A stretch of 64,000 nucleotides of DNA, taken from assembly GCA_964020085.1 (NCBI GenBank), contig OZ026601.1:27387418-27451417 (forward strand), read 5' to 3'. Of this stretch, positions 56,847 through 64,000 are shown one piece after another (positions within the stretch are counted from its first letter, which is position 1; each line of letters starts with the position of its first letter). The notes beneath the pieces are model-generated. The model had not been told where the DNA came from. It did no database searches and saw nothing but the letters and a program-made list of their open reading frames with translations. Position numbers and translations under genes: made by a program. The stretch comes from Micromussa lordhowensis. Taxonomy: Eukaryota; Cnidaria; Anthozoa; Scleractinia; Lobophylliidae.

Positions 56847-59159
56847 CGAAAAATGACTCGAGTGGGATTACCTTGGGATATGAGGGATTCACTCTTTTAA
56901 CCTTCATTTTCCCTTGAAAATTGTCAAGGGTTTCAGTTGGCCTTCATGGGACTGCCCTACGTAGCGAAAAAAGATGGAGAAAAAGTTATTGAGAAGTAGG
57001 CTTTTTTATTTCCTTCCCGAGCCCACTTCCAGTAATTGCCAAGAGTGATCAAAAACCGAATTCTCTTATGATATCAATGTACAATAACAAGCAGACAGGC
57101 GAGGAGAATAAACAAAATCATCAACTAAACGATGTGCATTAAAATTCTCAGAACTGACTTCGAATGAAAGTTAGGACGTTCAGTAATGAGATTTCATAGT
57201 TAGACTTTGGGAATAATTGTCAGAAAGTAATAAACCTGTCGTTTTGTTCAAGCTATTAGACCTTCAGACAGTTTTATTCATCAAAAGTTTCCGCGTGGTT
57301 CCACCGGAGGTCAGGGGCGTGCTGGCGGCAAAACGCCGCTACCGGACTTTAGCAATTGACTTTCACCGCAATAATTCTGTCAGCATTATTACCAGAGCTA
57401 ATGGCAAAACCCAAAGTTGCCGGGTCAGTTATGGAATATTCAACACGGCGACACGAAACGTTTCAATCAGACCTTTTTTTTCCTTTCATAGATTCCGTTC
57501 CTGACCTACCGTCGAAAGAGAAGCGAGAGAAAAAACCGCAACTTTTTTCTTCAAAAATGTATTTTTGGCGTCTCGCTCGGTGAACAATATGATGTAACAG
57601 CAGTGGCAAACATGTTGCAAAATGAACCTCGCCACTTACACGCTCAAAACTATTCATTTCCCTGTACTGGTTGCTTTACGTTTCTTTAAATTTTAGTTCT
57701 GAGAACTTTTTGAAACACCAAGGTGTCCCCTAGTTTAGCATTTTATACCCGTCTGCCTTGCTGTATTGGGAAGTGTAACAATTTTGTCTCGTATTAAAAG
57801 TTCAATTCAAATAAATTTTTTGCAACAATAGTTTATTGAGGTAGAGCTGTTTTCAACTGAGTGTCGTAAAACGAGAACCAAAGTAATCACTCCAGCCAAT
57901 CACAAATTACACAGACAATCCAGTGAACCAATCAAAACTCAAAACAACATGTAGCCGACACAAAGCGCGGGAAAACGCGTGCGAGCGAGTCACGATTGGT
58001 TTTGGGTTTACTCAGTTCTGATTGGATGAAAAAGTGACGCGAGTGTTTTTTAAAGCCAATCGTGTAGCGTGGTAATGCAAAATCCAAGAAAATGCAAATT
58101 ACTTTCGACATTCGAATGGAAAACAATACACTCTAAACTGACAAACAGGACTAGATTAAACTGGGAACAATGCAGACGGATTACAAACAACGAGGTTAAG
58201 AAAAACGCCATTTTACAGATTTGTACTTAGTTACCTGACCTATGAATGCAAGCGAAGTTGATACAAACCTCTCTGCTTTTCTCATTAAAATGCAAACTAG
58301 TGAGCGATAGAACAACTTGATTTACACAACAAAAGCAGTGAAGTCTTTATCAAAACAAGTTCACCTCCAACCTCGCTGCCATTCGAAGGCCAGGTCACTG
58401 AGGAGACAACTGTAATGTTCAAAATGCAGCATTCGTGACAAGTTCTTTTGTAACCACTCTTGGCAATTACGGGGTTAAAAATTAACATCCGATCGTTAAC
58501 AAAGATAGTTTATCAGTGAGAATGAGCGATAAGTCAGCTTAAAATTCATATGTACCCCTAACGAATTGACTGAGCATTTGCCAAATATCTCAAGAAGATT
58601 GGAAAGAACGAGAGCTAAACACCTCTTTATACGAAAAGCGCCGCGCTTTGCAAACGAATTGATATAAAAATGTTCCAAACTAGCAAAAATAGAAAGTAAA
58701 TAATAAACATTAGTTCTACGAGTTCTTTGCCCGTTAAGTCCACGCAGCGGCAAAAGTGTGAGCTTGTTTAAAAGAAAATACCTTCAATCACCAGCTAATG
58801 CACGAGGGAAATTCCACTGCCGCCACCAAAATACAGTCAACATTAAAAAGAATCAACAAATATGAGATCTCCTGTGAGTTTTTTCAGCGAACTGCCAGTT
58901 GAAAGCAAACAAAGCAATCTGTGATTTAAAATCGAGGATCTTGTAGCGCGCTATTGATAGTGGAGACTAACTCGTTTTCATCACAACATACGGGACATTC
59001 ACTTCTCAGTCTCTATCTGTGTCCTTGCTGCAAGCTCTGCGTGTAGGGAGGGGAGGGAAGAGAGAAAATCTCCGAATTCATCTCCGTACACATCCCACAC
59101 ATTTTGAGCGACGCGTTGTTGACTTGTATGCTGTATGCTGTATGCTGGCCGCTATCCCA
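56847..59159. other. Downstream flank of cullin-2
   Basis: No gene supported. The part nearest 59159 is presumably the cullin-2 3' untranslated region; it begins with 'tgctgta' tandem steps at 59127-59147. Confidence 0.45.
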
Positions 59160-59240
59160 TCATGCCATGTAGGTGTACTCGTCCTTACTCCCCTCACGTC
59201 TTTCTATATACTGTTTATCTATCAACGCCTCAATGCATTT
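59160..59240 (-). CDS. Cul2: Cul2 terminal exon
   Basis: Acceptor ...tctcttttag before 59240. Reads KCIEALIDKQYIER, then DEYTYMA and stop. The Y-x-Y-x-A ending is the usual cullin C-terminus. Confidence 0.95.
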   Translation of the reverse strand, partial: KCIEALIDKQYIERREGSKDEYTYMA

Positions 59241-62200
59241 CTAAAAGAGAAAGGAAGTGAGGAAAATGACTTTTTCTGGATTCGGGGTATTTTTAGGCTC
59301 GATTAGCAACCGCTGTTCAGGAAAGGAGCCCGCGCTGCCCCCGAAGGCTTCTCGGGGAAGAACGTCGACTGGACTCGAGAGCGCGGCGGAAATCGAGCCT
59401 ATGACATTTTAGGATTTCTCGTTACCAATCTAGCCGTTTCACACAGGGCGGCGAAATCGAAGGAAACATAAGATTCTATACTATACCAAATTACTATATA
59501 TAAGAGACTTTCAATTCCAATATTGTTAAATCTGCAGGGTGTTGTGGTGTAACCAGTTCTTCGAAGGATCAGGAAATATATCATCTAGTGCAACGATGGG
59601 CTAAAATCTTAATTCATTGTCAACGTGATGTATAGAATAGTGCAGAGTTCAGAAAGAAGCGCGTATACTCTAAACGTTATTGACTGGCTGGTTCAGAATG
59701 TCTCTTACCTTGATCATCGCTACACTGGGAGTGAATCGAGCACTCGATTGGCTTATAACCTAATAGAATGAAAATGACAGACGTTAGTGGCGTAAACTGT
59801 ACAGAGACTACAATCACGCACACTTCATTATTTAGTTGAAATATTTGTATTTTGTTTCTTTTTTTTTCTATTTAAGCAATAGAGCACTTTTTCCGTGTTT
59901 GTATAGCTTTATCTAAACACGAGGAGGGTTGGGAGAATTCGAGACAGTTATGTAAACCCGAGACGTAGTCGAGGGTTTGCATAACTTTCGAGAATTCTCC
60001 CAATCGTCCAAGTGTTTAGACGAGGCTATATAAATACGAAAAAGTGCTCTATTGCTTTTACAAAATAATTCTCAAAAATACGCGCGAATCTAAAACGTCA
60101 CAACCGTGTTTACATACTCTCATCTAAACACACCTATCGACCAATGAGAGCGCGCGTAGTGGCTCAATTATTTTATAAATGTAAATAATTATCTTCTTTT
60201 TACCTCTTGCATGAGAGAGTTGTGCTTCAAAACCTTCCGCGATTTCATAATTCTCACTATGGCAGCCTAAAAATATTAAAAGACAATCAATCACACCTTT
60301 AATCGAAAAAGAAAGTTCCAAAAACAACAAAACTAATTGGATAAAAGATGTCTTGCAGATTCAGCTTCAGTCGGAGCCATCGCACCACCTTTGCAAGCGA
60401 CTGATGACTGCAGTTATTTATCACGTGAACTCCGACAGAGTCACGTGACAACATGCCTCAGTGCAGGCCCAATGGGAAGTTTGAGCCCACGATCTCGATT
60501 GAATTTTCCTTGTCATTCTTCTAACATTGTTATTGCCCCGTGCCATAATAGCTGTATATTCAGTGTCAATGCGTGTTCTGTCTTTTTAAACCTCATTCTA
60601 CCAAACAGGCATCCAAGCTCACCCCCAGACTGTAACAAACACGTGCTATGACATTTTTGAGAGCACTAAGCTGCCATGTATACAAAACATGTTTGTCGGA
60701 TGAGAGTCATCTCCAACCGCAGTGACTGTTGCTCTTGTGGTGCAAGTATGCTGAAAGAAAATTTGTTCAGAAACCCAAATACCGTTAAAGAAACATCCAA
60801 GAGCCCTACGACCCTCAAGGCATGGCTTTGCCATAACAAGCAAACAGACTGAGAGGCAAACCAAAAGCAAAAGCTACAAAACTACTCCATGAAAGATCAC
60901 CAAGGGCAAAACTACACAGCAATGCTTCAAATACGCATGCCTAAGGCGATCACCCGCTGGCCAAAGGCAAATCTCCCAGTTAACTATGATTATTGATGAT
61001 CTCATTAAAAAGTCTTACCTGGAGATACATTTTCCTGTCATCATCCACCGATGAAAGTGTTTGCTCCGTGTCCTGTGCAAAAAAAGAAAAGGAACAATAG
61101 AACACTTGCACTTAGCTAATGATCTCCAACAGAGTCTACAAGGTGTTTCAGGAGTGATCAACAAATAATTTCACCTTACAATAAAATTACACTGGCGAGC
61201 AGAGAGCTGATGAGAATAAGGAACGTCATCAACTTGGAATCTTGTTCTGATGAACTACCAAATTCTCAGAAGCAACTTGAAAAGATAAGTAAGTCGATCG
61301 GTAAGTTACTAAAGTTTGAAGTGCTGCTCATTTTGAAGACAAGCATCTGTCTCATTTCCACACAAAACAACTGAAAGAAGAAATGCACCTAAAGAAACTA
61401 GTGCTCTTCTCCCTCGCCCAGCATTCCTTCCAGGTGAATACGAAGTGTTTATTGTGGGATGAGTACAACTAGTTATTTACTCTTACAGAGAATACTGGAA
61501 TACAAGAGCGTGTGAACGTTGAAGCTGTTTTTCCCTTCTTCGATTCTCCTCCAAATTAGCCCGTTCCAGGCTCTCGGTTTGTGGGGGCGAGCGAAATGAG
61601 CGCGAGAACAAGGGGGATCTGGGGAGGAAAGGTGTTGAAAGCCCTTTCTCGCCCAAAGCCCGTCGCCATTTTTTCCACTCATTCTTCAAGTTGGCTCCCC
61701 ACCACAAACACCCTACATCCGAATCAACAAGTAGAATTAACAATTCAAGTTTACCCGCGGACCAGCTGAAAAAGGATTACAGTACGACGCTAATATGATT
61801 TCTTTAGCAGGAAGTGGTTTGTAGGTCGTTATTTCCTCAGGGGGATGCTACTAGAACGCGGAATCTACTTTCATTCTTTCTTTAATGATTACCTGAGGAG
61901 TTTCTCTCTGTACTGCAGCGGTGATTTTAAGTTTCGTCCTTTTGCTAGAGAAGTCAGGGTTTACAGAGTATGTACATTTCGTGGGATCAGTGTCCTAAAG
62001 GGAAAAAAATAATTACAGAAAATGAACGCATACGTCAAACTTTCGTTAGTTAAAAAGCATCAATCAAGGAACGTTCTGATTAGCGCAGAAGAGGAGGAAT
62101 ATGGGATTTGGCGATGTTACCAAAGATCTTCATTCACATACTCCATTTCTCCCTCGCTCATGAGTTTCTAATCACGCTTTTATCGCATTGTTTCGAGCCT

Positions 62201-63310
62201 GAAAGATGGCACGGCTTGTCACAAGGCAACAAGGTCACGTGACATCTTTCGGAGTATATGCTCTATTTTCCGATTGGCCGACTTCCAAGAAAAAGATAAC
62301 AGTTATTCTTACCTCGGAAACCGTTATGAGCCGTACGTCTGCCAGGGATTGTAACGTTCTAATTAGCTCTTTCTCCACAAGCTGAGTCTGTTCACCAATT
62401 TCACTGAAAACAAAGCAAGGACATCAGTTTATGAAGTAACTGATGTATTACGTAGACTGGGCAAGTCAAACACTCAGTTGATTGTCAACTTAAAGTGGGT
62501 AAAGGTAAAATAAAGGTAAAATAACTGACGATTGGAGGCAGAGCGTAAGCCCTCGTCAGACCAAAATGACAAAGAACCGACGCTCAATACGTCAGCTTTG
62601 GCAAATGCGCCACGGCGGTCAATTTACCTCTATTTACTTTAACTTGACTCAGCCAAGGAGACGAATACTCAAGGGGTATGATGACGGAGTGGGGACTGGT
62701 ACTGAACGTTAAAATCTTGCTCCCGGGAACCCCGGAGAGCCTTCACTTTTTCCGGCGCAAGAGGTTTGAGAATGAGGCTGGCTTTCCAGGCCCCCGGTGT
62801 TTTCACCCTGAAAACGAATCAAATGTTTTGAGTCCAGGCTACTCCGGAGGAATTTGAAAACGCAACAATCACCTTCCATTTTAGATTTGTGTTTTGAGGA
62901 AAACTCGGCCGGAAAAATCACACGATTTTCGTGATGTCATCGTCTTCGAAAAGCTCTGTTTTCAAACTGTTTTCCGTCCATTCTAAAACGCAAATCCGGC
63001 GTTTGCAAATTCCCACCGGTTTGAAGAGCGTTTTCGTTACGGATAAGTGTGGACGGGAGGCCTAACCGTAGGAATTAAGCTCTGTTTTCAATTTTTTTCG
63101 GCGTAGTGTAGAAGGAGCATAGAACGCCGAGTCAGACACGTGACACTTTTCTTCAGGGCAACTTTTGCGAAAGTAACTTAAATGATTCTAATGTCAATAC
63201 TTACCAAAAACGTAAACTTGTCTTCTCGTTGAACAGCAGTAGGACGGCCATCTGATACGTTGTGACAGTGACGAAGTACGGCCGTTTAAGGTAGCTAACT
63301 TTCACTTCGC
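59160..63310 (-). CDS. Cul2: Cullin-2, last seven visible coding exons (5' part outside the window)
   Basis: Cullin-2 is the scaffold of the CRL2 E3 ubiquitin ligase, holding Elongin B/C and a substrate receptor at one end and the Rbx RING protein at the other. Seven exons (63205-63310, 62313-62403, 61893-61994, 61019-61072, 60204-60266, 59709-59759, 59160-59240) join in frame to ~182 residues ending in a stop. They cover the end of the cullin-homology region (YFVTVTTYQMAVLLLFNE) and the whole neddylation winged helix. AAIVRIMKSRKVLKHNSL holds the NEDD8 acceptor Lys (the K of IMK). KVLKHN..QEVISQS and the KCIEALIDKQYIER end favour cullin-2 over cullins 1, 3, 4 and 5. Earlier exons lie right of the window. 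Confidence 0.95.
59709..59759 (-). CDS. Cul2: Cul2 exon (winged helix)
   Basis: 51 bases, phase 0-0, acceptor ...ttctattag, donor GTAAGA. Reads VISQSSARFTPSVAMIK. Confidence 0.95.
59874..60057. repeat. Foldback repeat in a Cul2 intron
   Basis: The ends aagcaatagagcactttttc and complement; the inner arm has 'gggagaattc'. Arms ~80 bases. Confidence 0.85.
60204..60266 (-). CDS. Cul2: Cul2 exon with neddylation lysine
   Basis: 63 bases, phase 0-0, acceptor ...atttttag, donor GTAAAA. Reads AAIVRIMKSRKVLKHNSL, then MQE. The Lys after IM is the NEDD8 site in the family. Confidence 0.95.
61019..61072 (-). CDS. Cul2: Cul2 exon
   Basis: 54 bases, phase 0-0, acceptor ...tttgcacag, donor GTAAGA. Reads DTEQTLSSVDDDRKMYLQ, the conserved DRK..LQ lead-in to the neddylation segment. 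Confidence 0.95.
61893..61994 (-). CDS. Cul2: Cul2 exon
   Basis: 102 bases, phase 0-0, acceptor ...ccctttag, donor GTAATC. Reads DTDPTKCTYSVNPDFSSKRT, then KLKI and QRETPQ. NxxFSSKRTKxKI is characteristic of cullins. Confidence 0.95.
62313..62403 (-). CDS. Cul2: Cul2 exon
   Basis: 91 bases, phase 2 in and 0 out, acceptor ...tgttttcag, donor GTAAGA. Reads EIGEQTQLVEKELIRTLQSL, then ADVRLITVSE. Confidence 0.93.
62515..62650. repeat. Diverged copy of the 'ctgacgtttcgagcg' foldback family
   Basis: Contains 'gtaagccctcgtcaga', 'acgtcagctttgg' and 'acggcggtcaattta' in the order seen in other copies. Confidence 0.55.
62880..63122 (-). repeat. Dispersed repeat, copy 2
   Basis: Reverse-orientation relative of 39426-39625, in a Cul2 intron. 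Confidence 0.6.
63205..63310 (-). CDS. Cul2: Cul2 exon, first in window
   Basis: 106 bases, phase 1 in (first base of the Gly codon lies in the exon outside) and 2 out. Reads EVKVSYLKRPYFVTVTTYQM, then AVLLLFNEKTSLRF. The TTYQMAVLLxFN motif is diagnostic for cullins. Confidence 0.94.
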
Positions 63311-63599
63311 CTATAAAAAAAACGCAGTGGTGAGTTATCAAGTACAGTCGAGCCGGGTTCCGTTCCCACAACCGGTTCAAAAAATCTGGACTCCACTATT
63401 GATTGTTGTTTTTGGTTTTAATTCCACTTGACTGGTCTATCGAAAACCGAAAAGGAAGAAAACATGCAAGTGCCTCGGTTGGCCTGGTAATGGCTACAGC
63501 TCTGCTGCTAATTCCCTAAAACGATCGACATAAAGTTTTTAGCCAGCGAGCAGGCTCTAGTGTTTGAGTTGTTATGTTGTTTCTAAGACCTCACTCCAG

Positions 63600-63752
63600 T
63601 TGTAACCAGCATGCCAATAATTTCTTTTCATGGAATACACTACACTGGAATGGACTACCCGGTGATATAGTGAATATTAAGGAAAACGACATTTTTAAGT
63701 CTGCTGTTCGCGACCCTGATTTTGTTAAACAAGGAGAGTGGCTGTAATTTTG
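63600..63752 (+). pseudogene. LINE reverse-transcriptase C-terminal fragment
   Basis: Reads WNGLPGDIVNIKENDIFKSA, VRDPDFVKQGEWL and stop. The W-N-x-L-P ... F-K pattern is the usual end of LINE ORF2. Only this end is present, antisense in a Cul2 intron. Confidence 0.6.
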
Positions 63753-64000
63753 TAGTTTATTTTAATCAAGTATTTATTTCGTTGGATGGAAATTTTAATT
63801 CTATACTGTATGATGATGATGTTATTTATAGAATCTATCATGATGTAATTTTTAAGTGAAACTGATGAGATGCAGGATTCTGTTTCATCAGTCAATAAAG
63901 TAGATGACGATATAGAGTTTCGTGCTAAAGGACTTTTCCGCGCTTTGGCGCGCGAGTTTTCGAACGACGCGCGTTGTGACGTGTCTCTCTCGCGGCTTCG

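Noticed and set aside
61473..61743. Overlapping minus-strand frames of 69 and 86 residues between Cul2 exons
   Set aside because: Intronic, repeat-like GC-rich sequence with no domain; Cul2 is complete in frame without it.
1..64000. CRISPR arrays, operons, bacterial promoters or phage genes
   Set aside because: The repeats are palindromic dispersed elements and microsatellites, and genes are intron-split; nothing prokaryotic is seen.

Overview
The window is eukaryotic. It has short exons with GT-AG introns, eukaryotic protein families, tRNA-derived SINEs and many foldback (MITE-like) repeats. AT-rich introns full of palindromic repeats, a many-domain secreted WAP protein, a RAG1-N-terminal-like gene and ~17 kb of repeat-rich intergenic DNA fit a cnidarian, most likely a stony coral. 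The organism call is inference. All recognised genes except one transposon ORF lie on the minus strand, so they read from high to low coordinates.

1.2-25.9 kb: a secreted protein made of 13 whey-acidic-protein (WAP, four-disulfide core) domains. Each domain is one phase 1-1 exon behind a signal-peptide exon at 25839-25896. Two domain classes alternate, and exons 1-6 match exons 8-13 one for one, so the locus carries a block duplication. The ~9.7 kb interval between WAP exons 7 and 8 holds two further things. One is a 4.07 kb Tc1/mariner-IS630 type transposon (7279-11344) with ~130 bp inverted ends, a TA target duplication, a DDE transposase and an inward-facing PB1-domain ORF. The other is a three-exon stretch (11847-13979) whose N-terminus has a C-x2-C ... 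H-P-x2-C-x2-C pattern like the RAG1 N-terminal region, with one apparent frameshift in an A-tract.

25.9-31.5 kb: no convincing gene; dispersed and foldback repeats.

31.5-41.4 kb: a complete or nearly complete Ser/Thr kinase of the MLCK/titin/DAPK group in 11 coding exons (~708 aa). It has a 1-5-8-14 calmodulin-binding-like segment after the kinase domain and a long acidic, Ser/Asn-rich tail. Two tRNA-Asn(GTT) sequences sit antisense in its introns.

41.4-59.1 kb: largely non-coding, with striking palindromes (a 517 bp hairpin; a 1.29 kb element with 112 bp ends built on a GGAACATNCC-like decamer), one possible signal-peptide exon (45814-46125) and one possible small exon (43658-43708).

59.2-63.3 kb: the last seven coding exons of cullin-2, including the neddylation segment and the stop codon; the rest of the gene lies beyond the right edge. 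No CRISPR, operon or bacterial features were seen. Exon borders come from reading splice sites and frame by eye, without transcript evidence.
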